Shown: positions 47,769-56,986 of the stretch, piece after piece | How positions within the stretch are numbered: position 1 is the stretch's first letter | Layout of the letters: every line of letters starts with the position of its first letter | Assembly (NCBI GenBank): GCA_027487515.1 | Contig: JAIYDL010000007.1 | Coordinates: forward strand, 310,001 to 374,000 | Direction: 5' to 3' | DNA length: 64,000 bases | Source: Pseudomonadota bacterium | Lineage (GTDB): Bacteria > Bdellovibrionota > Bacteriovoracia > Bacteriovoracales > Bacteriovoracaceae | The notes under the pieces: generated by a model | Seen by the model: only the letters and a program-made list of their open reading frames with translations | Told to the model about the DNA's origin: nothing | The model's database searches: none | Position numbers and translations under genes: made by a program

Positions 47769-49085
47769 ATGCACGACAAAGACAAAGCCTTCGAAACTTC
47801 GGACGCCCTCCTAAGGTCGCTCGAGTTCTGCATCATTGACCTTGAGACCACGGGCGGGAATCCGGACACCGAGAAGATCATCGAGATCGGGCTCGTGAAG
47901 ATCGAGAACCGCAAGATCTCGGAAGAGCGGTCGTTCCTGATCAATCCGCAGAAAGAGATCCCGGACTTCGTTCAGAAACTGACGGGGATCCGACGGGCGG
48001 ACGTGGAGCACTCCCCCAAGATTGAAGAGGTCATCGACGAAATTGTCCAGTTCATCGGAAGCTCGATCCTGGTTGCCCACAACACGTCCTTCGACGTCCC
48101 GTTCTTAAACGGCGTGCTCAAGAAGCTCCAACGCCCGACCCTCGAAAACAAGGTCATCTGCACCAACATCATGACGAAGTACATGATCCCAGACATCATG
48201 AGTTCGAACCTCAACTACATGGCCTCCATCTTCGGGATCCACCACTCCCAGGCCCACCGGGCGGTGGAGGATGCTCGCGCCACCGGCCTCCTCCTCCTGA
48301 AGTACCTCGATATCTTCGAAGCGAAGAACATCCGAAAAGTTAACCAGCTCTACTACCCCCGAAACAAGTTCGAACTCGACCGTGCGATCATCGAACCCTC
48401 GGAAGGGATCGAGAAGGTTCACCAGGTGATCGGCCAGATCGAGCATCCCTGCGTCCTCACGATCAAGGGTGACAACGGGGTCATCTTGACCATCCTCCCG
48501 GTGAAGAATCCGCGCGCCGAACTCGACGACCTCAAGGCCTACCTCGACGAGTTTCGCTGGAGCCAGATCCACCTGCGCCTCTGCGGCCCGTTCATCGAGG
48601 GGCTCTTCTTCATGAACTCGAACTTCGTGAAGATCCCCGAATCCTACCGGAAGAAAACCATCGATTACCTCGAGGCGAAGCATCCGCTACCGCCGGCCCC
48701 GAAGTTCATGGATGAGCACGACTTCGTCGTGACTCCCCATCTGATCAACGGCCAGTTCATCGTCTACAGTTTCCTGAACTTCTCTCCCTACTCCCAGCTG
48801 GTCTTTAAGTTCCCGTCCCACAAGAAGAAGCTCCATCAGTTTCTTCTGGGCCAGGTGGCGCGGTTCGAGACACAGCAGAAGGGTAAGAAGAAGGTCTTCA
48901 TCCACAACGACCTTAAGGACATCTTCCTCTCGCTCTTTAGCAACGCTCTGGCACAGGAACCACACGTCTACCAGACCCTCAAGATCGCCGACCTTCGGGA
49001 CGAGCAGAAGCGCTACCTCGACCGGATCGAGGAACTCTCGGTGGGGCAGGCCGACCGCTACAAGTTTCCGGTGAAACACCTCTGA
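47769..49085 (+). CDS. DnaQ-type 3'-5' exonuclease with long C-terminal extension
   Basis: 438 residues. Residues 18-180 are a DEDDh exonuclease domain: Asp24 and Glu26 in IIDLETTGG, Asp in HNTSFDVPFL, and His/Asp in HRAVEDARATGLLL. The last 250 residues are of unknown fold, without a polymerase or GIY-YIG domain. Roles in DNA repair or as an epsilon-like proofreader are possible. It lies 43 bases after cdd and may belong to that transcript. It ends one base from the convergent kinase gene. Confidence 0.85.
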   Translation: MHDKDKAFETSDALLRSLEFCIIDLETTGGNPDTEKIIEIGLVKIENRKISEERSFLINPQKEIPDFVQKLTGIRRADVEHSPKIEEVIDEIVQFIGSSILVAHNTSFDVPFLNGVLKKLQRPTLENKVICTNIMTKYMIPDIMSSNLNYMASIFGIHHSQAHRAVEDARATGLLLLKYLDIFEAKNIRKVNQLYYPRNKFELDRAIIEPSEGIEKVHQVIGQIEHPCVLTIKGDNGVILTILPVKNPRAELDDLKAYLDEFRWSQIHLRLCGPFIEGLFFMNSNFVKIPESYRKKTIDYLEAKHPLPPAPKFMDEHDFVVTPHLINGQFIVYSFLNFSPYSQLVFKFPSHKKKLHQFLLGQVARFETQQKGKKKVFIHNDLKDIFLSLFSNALAQEPHVYQTLKIADLRDEQKRYLDRIEELSVGQADRYKFPVKHL

Positions 49086-50771
49086 CTAGGGGTTGTGAAT
49101 AAAGCGCAGCGAATAGTCCGAAACCTGGAGCACGAAGTTCTCGATGGTCACGAGGTTTTGGATGAGCGTCGAGAGGCTTAGGCCCGAGATGTTGAGTTCA
49201 TGGAGCTGGATCTGGATTTCTCGCGAGCTCTCGATGATCTCCCCCTTGATCACCTTCTCGATCTGGTTCTTGTTCGCCACCAGAAGCTGGTGCGAATAGA
49301 GCGTCATCACTTCTCCGAGGATCAAGTAGAAGGTCATCGTCAGGAGGCTGGGATTGACTCGGGCCCGGAAGTCGGCGTGCTTACTCGACTCGAAGCTAAA
49401 CCGGATCCCACTCTCGACGGTCCGAAACCGGAGGAGATTCTGTGCCTGTTGGTAGCAGATGTCGATCGTGCTGCGGGCCCCCGCTTCGGCGATCAGAGCT
49501 CTGGGATTCGCTCGGGAGAAACCAAGGAAGGTCTCGATCAGTTGCTTGCACCGCTGGGCCCCGTTCTTCATCTCCACGAGCGTCTGGGTCGCCTCCGCAT
49601 CGTGGTACTCATCGAGGAGTAAGAGCGATAACGCTGCTTGAATCCCGGCGATCGGATTATTGAGTTCATGGGCGATGCTGGAACTGATGATGCCGAGTTC
49701 CTGGCCTGACGGGGTGAGGTTGCCGTCCCCTTTTAAAAAGAAGCTCTCCGTGAAGAAGACGAAGAGGATTTTATCCTGGCCCATGTGATGGATGTTCTTT
49801 CGGAAAACGTTGTACGGGATCTCGTGGATGAGGGTCTTCTCTCGGAGCTTCAGCCGCAGACAGTGCGACGGGGGATACCCCAGTTTCCCGAAGAGAGAAT
49901 TGTGCTGATGCACCTCTCCTTGGCCGGAGAGGAGGGCCACGGGAAACGGGATTCCGTCCAGCACACTCTCCCAGAGGGATTCGTCGAAGAAGGGGTCCTT
50001 CAGCTCCTGCTGGGAGCGGAAGAAGTTCACGAGGGTTGTGAAGAAAAAAAGACGCTTCATGAGTCGGATGGCATTGTCCTCGTCCCAGCTAAGCTCCAGG
50101 CCAATGAACTCGCCTTTAAACGGCGGGAGGATCAGGAAAGACTCCGTTGGATGGATGGCACCGAAGTCCCGGGAGGTCAGGAAGCGGAACCGAGCACGGT
50201 CGATGTGGACCTTAACGAACTGCTTGAGGACTTTCTCGAGTTTCGGGAGGTCGTCAGACTGGATCAGGTCTCGCTCGAGGTGCACGAGTGCCTGGGCGTA
50301 ATCGAGCAGAACTTCGGTGGTGAAAACCTCGTCGTTATTGAGGGAGAGCACCTGCCGGACCTTGAGTTCAAACCGCCGCAGGTTCTTTAATCCTCGGGAC
50401 ATGAGAACGTCTTCCCGGGCCAGAATGAATTTTTGCAGCGAGGGCCCTAAGAGAAGGTCGAGCTGCCGGCGGTCCAGCACGTCATCTAGAACAGCGTCGG
50501 CCAGGGATTCGCTGATATTTTGTCCGAAGCTAAAGAGGCCCTGATTTTGGTCTAGGAGGCAGATGCGAAACACTTCTCCGGCAGAGAGTTCGTGGAGCGA
50601 ACCTTCGGAGACGAAGTCGACCGTGAGTTTATCCCTGGCCGCTGGAGTCGCGAGCGAATCGGTGATGACTGCGTCTCGGAATTCCGAGAGGACAGGTTCG
50701 AGGCTTTTCCGGAGATCCATGGAGAGCATCGGATCAATCCGGAACTGGAGGAGTCCTGAGTACTGCTGCAT
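49086..50771 (-). CDS. Histidine-kinase-like protein with phosphoacceptor but no recognisable ATPase core
   Basis: 561 residues, no membrane helix. A helical N-terminal part, a PAS-like segment (about 275-345) and a HisKA dimerisation helix with the H box IAHELNNPIAGIQAAL; the histidine is residue 368. The C-terminal 150 residues occupy the place of the ATPase domain but lack DxGxG and GxGL boxes. It starts inside the stop of the LytM gene (TAATG), making it the last gene of the ftsE operon. It may be a phosphotransfer or scaffold protein; this is inference. Confidence 0.7.
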   Translation of the reverse strand: MQQYSGLLQFRIDPMLSMDLRKSLEPVLSEFRDAVITDSLATPAARDKLTVDFVSEGSLHELSAGEVFRICLLDQNQGLFSFGQNISESLADAVLDDVLDRRQLDLLLGPSLQKFILAREDVLMSRGLKNLRRFELKVRQVLSLNNDEVFTTEVLLDYAQALVHLERDLIQSDDLPKLEKVLKQFVKVHIDRARFRFLTSRDFGAIHPTESFLILPPFKGEFIGLELSWDEDNAIRLMKRLFFFTTLVNFFRSQQELKDPFFDESLWESVLDGIPFPVALLSGQGEVHQHNSLFGKLGYPPSHCLRLKLREKTLIHEIPYNVFRKNIHHMGQDKILFVFFTESFFLKGDGNLTPSGQELGIISSSIAHELNNPIAGIQAALSLLLLDEYHDAEATQTLVEMKNGAQRCKQLIETFLGFSRANPRALIAEAGARSTIDICYQQAQNLLRFRTVESGIRFSFESSKHADFRARVNPSLLTMTFYLILGEVMTLYSHQLLVANKNQIEKVIKGEIIESSREIQIQLHELNISGLSLSTLIQNLVTIENFVLQVSDYSLRFIHNP

Positions 50772-51607
50772 TAGTCCTTAAAAGCTTTCTTTGTCTCTTC
50801 TATCATGACGTCACCGTCGATGTACTGGCCTTGGACTTTAACACCCCAGTGGAGGTGTGGTCCAGAGGTTCTTCCGGTATTTCCGGAGAGGCCTATGATC
50901 TCTCCGCGCTCAACGAAGCGCCCCGCTTCGATGAGAGTCTTGGAAAGATGGCCATAGACGGAGAAGACGTCAAGGCCATGGTCGATGATGACGGTGCCGC
51001 CGGTGTAAAAAAGGTCTCCAGAAAAGACCACTTTCCCTGCGTTCGCCGCCGGAACTTTATCCCCGATCGCCGCCCGGTAATCGATGCCAAGGTGCTGGCC
51101 TTTTTTTTCCTTGTTATAAACGCGCTTGGTGCCGTAGATGCTGGTGACGGCACTGCTCATGGGGGCCTGGAACGCGGTCTTGAATTGGAGGCGCTCGAGG
51201 GAGTGCGAATAGATCCGGTTCAAGACCAGTTGCTCAGCGTCGGCGCGCTTTTGGTTCACCGCAGAGAGTTTGATGGTCTTCGGCGCGACCTTGAGCTTCT
51301 CCGCCGGGTAGTCCCGAGGTTCAACTTTGAAGAAGAGATCGGCCAGCACCTGCTCACCGTCTTTGAAGGTACAGGTAAACGGGTTCAGGTCAGAGAAGTA
51401 GCTCTCCATGACGAGGGCCTGCACGGACTTGCCTTCCCGTTGAATTTTGACTCGCTGGTCCCGGCAAAAAAGTTTCACGGTATCGCCCGGAAGCTCGAGC
51501 TCGATCCACCGGACCTCGCCCGGACGGATGGAGAGCTCTTTTTGAATCGGATTTTTGGCCCAGCTCGTGGTGGCGCAGCTGAGAAGGAGGGAGACGAAGA
51601 TCTTCAT
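50771..51607 (-). CDS. LytM/M23-family peptidase, catalytically complete
   Basis: 278 residues. Signal peptide (1-17), an N-terminal beta domain, then the M23 domain (about 145-270) with all zinc ligands and catalytic His: His172 and Asp176 (HLGID), His220 (VYGHLS), His251 and His253 (GPHLHWG). It should cut peptidoglycan cross-links in the periplasm. It lies directly after xseA in the ftsE operon, where an EnvC-like inactive relative is also encoded. Confidence 0.93.
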   Translation of the reverse strand: MKIFVSLLLSCATTSWAKNPIQKELSIRPGEVRWIELELPGDTVKLFCRDQRVKIQREGKSVQALVMESYFSDLNPFTCTFKDGEQVLADLFFKVEPRDYPAEKLKVAPKTIKLSAVNQKRADAEQLVLNRIYSHSLERLQFKTAFQAPMSSAVTSIYGTKRVYNKEKKGQHLGIDYRAAIGDKVPAANAGKVVFSGDLFYTGGTVIIDHGLDVFSVYGHLSKTLIEAGRFVERGEIIGLSGNTGRTSGPHLHWGVKVQGQYIDGDVMIEETKKAFKD

Positions 51608-51608
51608 A

Positions 51609-52877
51609 TTAGTCCTTTTTTGCCATGCCCGTGCCGTCGTGGAAAACCAGGTTCACCGGTGTTCCCGGAGCGAGGCCCTCGAATCCGTCCCGGGAGGTGA
51701 TGACAGACCCGTCGGGGAGAGACACGTAGGAGTACCCTCGGGCCAGAACGTTCGTGGGATTGAGCGCCCGGAGGACTTGCTCAAGGCGCTGGAGTTTCTC
51801 GCCACGCTGTTGGTTTTGGAGTTCTGTGGTGTGAGTTAGCCGGAAGAATCCATCGTCGAGCCGCTGGGTCCTTTCTCTGAGGCCCGTGAGCTCCGCGCCT
51901 CGGTCACTGAGTCGGATCCTCTCGAGCCGCTTGTCGGCGTCCCGGAGTTTCTGTCGCATGAGATTCAGGAGTTCTCGGGGATGAAACTTGTGCATCAGGA
52001 GCTGGACGTGTTGGTTGAGCTTGAAGAGAGTCGACTTCAGGTGAGTGTGACAGAATGTCAGTCGTGCCCGGAGCTCCGTCTGCGGCTGAGAGAGAGTTTC
52101 GGCAGCTGCCGTGGGCGTCTCGGACCGGTGATCGGCCACGTAATCACAGAGTGTGTAGTCGACCTGATGGCCCACGGCCGAGATGACCGGGATCGGACAC
52201 TCTGCGATGGCGCGGACAAGGGCTTCATCGTTGAACGCCCAGAGGTCCTCGAGGCTTCCTCCCCCGCGAGTTAAGACGATGACGTCGATCCCCGGAATCT
52301 CCTGAACCTTTCGGAGCACTTCGCGAAGAGATCGAGGAGCGCCGTCTCCCTGAACCAAGGCCGGGGCGATCAGAACGTCGAGCCAGAGTGAGCGCCGATC
52401 CAGGACGTTCAAGAAGTCTTGGAGAGCGGCCCCGTGCTCCGCGGTGATGACCGCGATCCGCTTGGGGAACAGCGGGAGGACCTTCTTCTTTTCGAGGTCG
52501 AAGAGCCCTTCCTGGGAGAGGCGCGCCTTGAGCCTCTCGAACTGGAGCTTGAGCTGACCCTCGCCGGCCGGAAAGATGCGCTTCCCGAGAAGCTGAAAAG
52601 TCCCGCGCTTCTGGTACACGCTCAAGGGCCCGAGGACGACGATCTTGTCGCCGTTCTTAAGACTTCGGATTAGCGGATTCCGGAGGGCGTCTCCTCGGAA
52701 GAGAGCGCAGGAGATGCTTGCGTTTTCGTCGGAGAGCGTGAAGTACCAGTGGCCCGCGCCTGAGGGAGAGAGGTTGGTCACCTCTCCCTGAACCATGACC
52801 TCATGGAACTGCTCCTCGAGGAAATCCTTGATCGAATTGACGAGGTCGGAAACCGAAGCCGCGTCGACGCCGATCAT
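51609..52877 (-). CDS. xseA: Exodeoxyribonuclease VII large subunit
   Basis: 422 residues. An N-terminal OB domain (about 15-110: GEVTNLSPSGAGHWYFTLSD), the XseA core (LFPKRIAVITAEHGAALQDFLNVLDRR, TRGGGSLEDLWAFNDEALVRAI, ISAVGHQVDYTLCDYVADHRS) and a long coiled-coil C-terminal part ending in ALNPTNVLARGYSYV. It degrades single-stranded DNA with the small subunit XseB, not found here. ATGA overlap with ctpA. Confidence 0.95.
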   Translation of the reverse strand: MIGVDAASVSDLVNSIKDFLEEQFHEVMVQGEVTNLSPSGAGHWYFTLSDENASISCALFRGDALRNPLIRSLKNGDKIVVLGPLSVYQKRGTFQLLGKRIFPAGEGQLKLQFERLKARLSQEGLFDLEKKKVLPLFPKRIAVITAEHGAALQDFLNVLDRRSLWLDVLIAPALVQGDGAPRSLREVLRKVQEIPGIDVIVLTRGGGSLEDLWAFNDEALVRAIAECPIPVISAVGHQVDYTLCDYVADHRSETPTAAAETLSQPQTELRARLTFCHTHLKSTLFKLNQHVQLLMHKFHPRELLNLMRQKLRDADKRLERIRLSDRGAELTGLRERTQRLDDGFFRLTHTTELQNQQRGEKLQRLEQVLRALNPTNVLARGYSYVSLPDGSVITSRDGFEGLAPGTPVNLVFHDGTGMAKKD

Positions 52878-54304
52878 TGGCCTCGGTCCACCTTCGACGT
52901 CGCCTCAAAAACACGGAAGCCCTGAAGGTATCGGATCGCCTGCTGGACTTGGTAGTCTTGGGATGGGTCAAAGGCCTTGAAAATGTCCTCGTCTTTTTCC
53001 TTCTTCTCTTTGGCCGCCCGGGCCTCGGATCGCTTCGCCTCGAGCTCCCGGACACGCTGAGCGCGCTCCTTGCGCTCCGTGACTTCTCGCGCGGCCCGCT
53101 CTTCGGAGGTTTCAATCGTGGCGGTCAGATGACCCTTGAGGTCTTTCTCCCGGATGTAGCGGTCCTCTTTGAGGCCTCGCTCAAACTCTCCTGCGGCCAG
53201 CTCCTCGATTGCGACGTCCGGCGTGATGCCGATCGCTTGAATCTTCCGATTCTTCGGCGTCATGTACTGAGCGATGGTGAGCTTCACTCCACTTTCCTTA
53301 TCCACCTGGGCCACGGTCTGGACCGAACCTTTCCCAAAGGAGAGCGATCCCATGATCACAGCTCGACCGTGATCCTGGAGTGCACCGGCCACGATCTCAG
53401 AGGCGGACGCGGAAGCTCCGTTGATGAGGACCACCATGGGAGTGGCGAGGTCTTTAAAGCCCGACTTCTTCACGTACCGGATGTCTTTATTCTGCGGATC
53501 CCGCGCCTCGGTGGTGACGACGATTCCCTCCTTAAGGAAGAGAGACGAGACGTCCACGGCCTGATCGAGGAGGCCCCCGGGATTTGACCGAAGATCGAGG
53601 ATGATCCCGGAGAACTCCCCTCCCGGTGCCTTCGATTTCATGGATTTTAGGGCTTGTTCGATGGACTCCGCAGAGCGCTTCTGAAACTGGGTGAGTCGAA
53701 CGTAGGCATACTTCTCTTTGACGAGCTCCGCCTTCACCGGTTTCACCTTAATGATCTCCCGCTGAAGAGTGAAATGCTTCACCCCTTCTTCCCCGTCGCG
53801 CAGAATCCCGAGGTGGATCTTCTCCCCGACCTTGCCGCGCATTTTCTCAATCGACTGGTCGAGCGTCATCCCCACGATGGGCTCGTGGTTAATCTCCACC
53901 AGCTTATCCCGCGGCTTGAGGCCCGCGCGGAACGCCGGTGTATCGTCGATGGGAGTCACGATGAAAATGACCCCATCCTTCTGCGTCACTTCGAGGCCCA
54001 GGCCGCCGAACTCGCCGGCGGTATCGTTTTGCATTTTCTCGAAGAAGTCTTTGTTTAAAAACGCAGAGTGTGGATCCAGCGTTTCCATCATACCCTTGAG
54101 CGCGCCTTCGATGAGTTTCTCGGTGCTCACGGGACGGTAGTACTGGGTCTCAACAAGGTGAAGAACTTTATTGAAGAGTTCGAGCTGCTCGAACCGCGAT
54201 CGGTTCTGCGTGAGCTTCGGTGCCGGGCCCGGAGTTTCCTCTCGAGCGTGCAACGGAGCCGCGAGCAAGAGAGTCGAGAGCGCGAGGGTCACGAGACGAG
54301 ACAT
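52874..54304 (-). CDS. ctpA: Carboxy-terminal processing protease, S41 family
   Basis: 476 residues. Signal peptide (1-20, ending LHA), PDZ domain (about 97-175, GGLGLEVTQKDGVIFIVTP), and the S41 core with NPGGLLDQAV, nucleophile Ser300 (GASASASEI) and general-base Lys325 (SFGKGS), 25 residues apart as in CtpA/Prc. The last 90 residues are a charged Glu/Lys/Arg stretch. It trims C-termini of periplasmic proteins, often peptidoglycan hydrolases, which suits its position between envC-like and LytM genes. Confidence 0.95.
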   Translation of the reverse strand: MSRLVTLALSTLLLAAPLHAREETPGPAPKLTQNRSRFEQLELFNKVLHLVETQYYRPVSTEKLIEGALKGMMETLDPHSAFLNKDFFEKMQNDTAGEFGGLGLEVTQKDGVIFIVTPIDDTPAFRAGLKPRDKLVEINHEPIVGMTLDQSIEKMRGKVGEKIHLGILRDGEEGVKHFTLQREIIKVKPVKAELVKEKYAYVRLTQFQKRSAESIEQALKSMKSKAPGGEFSGIILDLRSNPGGLLDQAVDVSSLFLKEGIVVTTEARDPQNKDIRYVKKSGFKDLATPMVVLINGASASASEIVAGALQDHGRAVIMGSLSFGKGSVQTVAQVDKESGVKLTIAQYMTPKNRKIQAIGITPDVAIEELAAGEFERGLKEDRYIREKDLKGHLTATIETSEERAAREVTERKERAQRVRELEAKRSEARAAKEKKEKDEDIFKAFDPSQDYQVQQAIRYLQGFRVFEATSKVDRGQ

Positions 54305-54332
54305 GAGTACTCCTGGGGGCGTAATGGTGCCC

Positions 54333-55346
54333 CTAGATTTTACTCACTCCCTTTTGGTCTAACCACAAAATAGTGTTCTGCGCGGTGTTTTTCTTCCGGA
54401 CCTCGAAGTAAAGATTCTGCGGTTCTCTGGTGTCATTGCGGGTGTACGCGAGGACGTCTCCGCTCCCGACGGTGTCGTCTTTCTTCACTCGGATATCCAT
54501 CCGGCCTAGGAGCACGGTTCGCAGGTCGTTGCCGTGGTCGATCAGAACAACCTGGCCGTAGGCCGCGAGGTCCCCCGCGAAAACAATCTTCCCGCCACCG
54601 ACCGCCTTCACGGGCTGGGTCGCCGAATACTTAAACGTCACACCCTTCGGACTCGGAGTAAAGCTCATGTAATCGTCCACCGGTCGGGAGAAGATCCGAT
54701 CCGGTTTACTTTGGACCACCGGGGCACCGCTGAGTTCTTTCTTCACCGCCGCGATCCGGGAGGCGAGCTTCGTCGACTGAACCTGAGACTCCGCCTGCTT
54801 CTTCCGTTCGACCCGGGAGAGGTACGACGCCATGACGACCTTCTTGCGCGCCTCTAACTCTGCGATCACGGAGGCGAGCTCTTCTTCGTTCCGACGCAGG
54901 TCCAGGAGCTTCTGATCGAACTCGGCCACCTTCGCATCGTAGCCCGAGAGTTCGGTCTCACTCTGCCGCAGTTTCTCTTGCGCGCGTCGGAGGAGTTCGA
55001 GGTGCACTTTCCGTTGCCAGGGTTCGGTGGTCTCATTCACGCTCTGAAGGAGGTAGCTCTGGAGGATGCGCCTGTTCTCTTCTTGCGCGGTCCGGACCTC
55101 CTCGCGCTTCTTCGACAGCTCGTCCCGGTAGAGCTTGATGTCCCCTTCGAATTGCCGGATGAGCTCGAGGCTCGACACGTAGAGGTTGTTCTTGGCCCCG
55201 AGCTCTTTTTCAAGGGTCGAGAGCCGCGCCCCTAGTTCGAGGACTTCCGTCCGGTAGCGCGCGAGCTGGTCGCCGGGCCTTCGAACCGCGGCGCTCGCAC
55301 TCAGAGCGAAGGTCAGAAGCAGAGGGGCCAGGAGGGTGCATTTCAT
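54333..55346 (-). CDS. EnvC-like murein hydrolase activator with degenerate LytM domain
   Basis: 337 residues from ATG 55346, which overlaps the ftsX stop (ATGA). Signal peptide (1-19), two long coiled coils (about 25-200) and a LytM-like domain (about 235-335). The zinc ligands are missing: NLYFEVRKK stands where active enzymes have HLHFEVR, and the HxxxD is absent. EnvC-type proteins are activated by FtsEX and in turn activate cell-wall amidases at the septum. Gene order ftsE-ftsX-envC supports the call. Confidence 0.87.
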   Translation of the reverse strand: MKCTLLAPLLLTFALSASAAVRRPGDQLARYRTEVLELGARLSTLEKELGAKNNLYVSSLELIRQFEGDIKLYRDELSKKREEVRTAQEENRRILQSYLLQSVNETTEPWQRKVHLELLRRAQEKLRQSETELSGYDAKVAEFDQKLLDLRRNEEELASVIAELEARKKVVMASYLSRVERKKQAESQVQSTKLASRIAAVKKELSGAPVVQSKPDRIFSRPVDDYMSFTPSPKGVTFKYSATQPVKAVGGGKIVFAGDLAAYGQVVLIDHGNDLRTVLLGRMDIRVKKDDTVGSGDVLAYTRNDTREPQNLYFEVRKKNTAQNTILWLDQKGVSKI

Positions 55347-56143
55347 AGGGTTGGCTTCCATCTCCATTCTTGCATCGAAAAGGTCCAGAACACGGAGAAG
55401 ACCATGAACAGGATGAGAGAGTCGGCGACCTTCAGGGTCCCGTTCCAAATTCCGACGGCGGTGAAGAGCGCGTAGACCAGAGTGAGGCCTGCCGCGATAC
55501 ACTTCGCGGCCACGAACTTTTTGCGCTGAAACTTCTCAATCAGGTACGCGCGAGAGCGGAAGACGTCGTAGCAAAGCCAGAAGCAAACGACCCAGAGGAC
55601 GGCGACGATCCCGACCGCGCCCCAGTCACCCGCCGTGGCGAGGAAACTATAAAACGGGTGGGCCTTCATGACCCCGGTGATCTCCGGGTACTTAATGTCG
55701 GTGGCGGTGACGTGATCCGCCCCCCCGAGCTTCACGACCTGGCCTCGAACGAAGTCCAGGCTCTCGGCCGAGAGCGAAGAGCTCATCACCACCCGGAGAG
55801 ACTTGAAGTCGAGGAGGCTCGCATCGACGGCGTAGTCACTTCCGAGCTCGCCGACGAGCGTGCGCAGTTTCGAGCGCGAGCGCTCCGACTCTTTGTCGTC
55901 GACCGCCACGACGCCCGGAAGTCGGGACAGGAGCGACTTCACTTTCAGCGTATCGACGGTTCCGTCGACGACGGCAACGAAGTACGGGCTCACCATTTTT
56001 TCTGGGGTCAGCTGCTCGATGCCCGCCGCAAGCCAGGGCCTGTGGGTGAGACCCAGGGCCAGGAGGCAGGAGAAGAGGAGAAACGAGGCTCCCCGGATGG
56101 GAGACTCGCCGATGCACTTAAAAAATTCCTTCAGATAAAACAT
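55343..56143 (-). CDS. ftsX: Cell division ABC transporter permease FtsX
   Basis: 266 residues, four membrane helices (near 20-38, 165-185, 213-232, 238-256) with a large periplasmic loop between the first two, the FtsX/MacB layout. The FtsX ending helices and start MFYLKEFFKCIGESP fit. It transmits ATP-driven movements of FtsE to periplasmic hydrolase activators. The ORF overlaps ftsE by 13 bases and the EnvC-like gene by four. Confidence 0.92.
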   Translation of the reverse strand: MFYLKEFFKCIGESPIRGASFLLFSCLLALGLTHRPWLAAGIEQLTPEKMVSPYFVAVVDGTVDTLKVKSLLSRLPGVVAVDDKESERSRSKLRTLVGELGSDYAVDASLLDFKSLRVVMSSSLSAESLDFVRGQVVKLGGADHVTATDIKYPEITGVMKAHPFYSFLATAGDWGAVGIVAVLWVVCFWLCYDVFRSRAYLIEKFQRKKFVAAKCIAAGLTLVYALFTAVGIWNGTLKVADSLILFMVFSVFWTFSMQEWRWKPTL

Positions 56144-56841
56144 GCGTGCCCCGCGTAGACGAGACGGCCGTTCTCGAGATGGGCGATCTTCCCAGGGAAC
56201 TGTTTGATCAGTTCCTTGTTGTGGGTGGCCCAGACGAGTGTCAGACCCTTCTTATGGTTAAAGTGGTTAAGGACTTCAAACAGTCGGTAGGAGTTTTCCT
56301 TATCCAGCGAGCTCGTGGGCTCATCCGCCAGGAGCGCCGTGGGCCGGCACAAGAGGGCCCGGATCATGGCGACCTTCTGCCGAAGGCCTCCGTTACAGTC
56401 TTCGATTTTCCTTCCTAACTGGTCCTGCACGAGGAGCAGTCGAGCGAGGTCTTCCATCTCGCGGTAGAATTCGTTCCGGTCATTGTAGATGGCAGCGTCG
56501 TAGGCGAGCCAGAGGTTTTCCTCGCAGGTTTTTTTCTGCAAGAGACGCAGGTCTTGAAACACCGTGGAGACGAAGTGCTTTGAATTTCGATCGTGCGGGA
56601 GGATCGCCTTGCCGGAGGTTGGTTGCAGATGACCACCGAGGACGCTCAAAAGAGAGGTCTTTCCGGCACCAGAAGGACCGGTGACGAAAAGGATTTCCCC
56701 AGGATAAATCGTGAGCTGGACGGCCTTCAGGGCCTTCACGGGCCCGTACTCGACGGAGAGGTTATCCAGGTGAAATAAATAATTCTGCTGAGTTGTCCCC
56801 TGTCGAGGGCGACCTTGTTGGGGAAGACGACCGGTTAACAT
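56131..56841 (-). CDS. ftsE: Cell division ABC transporter ATPase FtsE
   Basis: 236 residues from ATG 56841. Walker A GPSGAGKT at 55-62, signature NGGLRQKVAMIRALL in place of LSGGQ, Walker B LLADEPTSSLD, and the switch His in WATHNKEL. The signature is unusual because the canonical Ser is Asn. The start at 56841 is supported by GAGG eight bases upstream and by a promoter at 56907-56936 that excludes an earlier start at 56952. FtsE binds FtsX and FtsZ at the division site. Confidence 0.93.
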   Translation of the reverse strand: MLTGRLPQQGRPRQGTTQQNYLFHLDNLSVEYGPVKALKAVQLTIYPGEILFVTGPSGAGKTSLLSVLGGHLQPTSGKAILPHDRNSKHFVSTVFQDLRLLQKKTCEENLWLAYDAAIYNDRNEFYREMEDLARLLLVQDQLGRKIEDCNGGLRQKVAMIRALLCRPTALLADEPTSSLDKENSYRLFEVLNHFNHKKGLTLVWATHNKELIKQFPGKIAHLENGRLVYAGHACFI

Positions 56842-56906
56842 CCGTGAAACCTCTGCCTGAGTTGTTCGGGGTTCCTTCTTGGCACCCCGGTTACCATTAT
56901 GCAAAC

Positions 56907-56936
56907 ATTGTACCGAGTTTAGACTGGGAAAGTAAA
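56907..56936 (-). promoter_or_regulatory. Sigma-70-like promoter for the ftsE operon
   Basis: Minus strand: TTTACT at 56936-56931, 18-base spacer, TACAAT at 56912-56907. -10 matches 5 of 6. The start would be near 56900, giving a leader of about 60 bases. Confidence 0.5.
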
Positions 56937-56986
56937 GAATCCGCCCCTGCAAAATACCCTACTCAATCACTCCGGGACTGTTTGAA

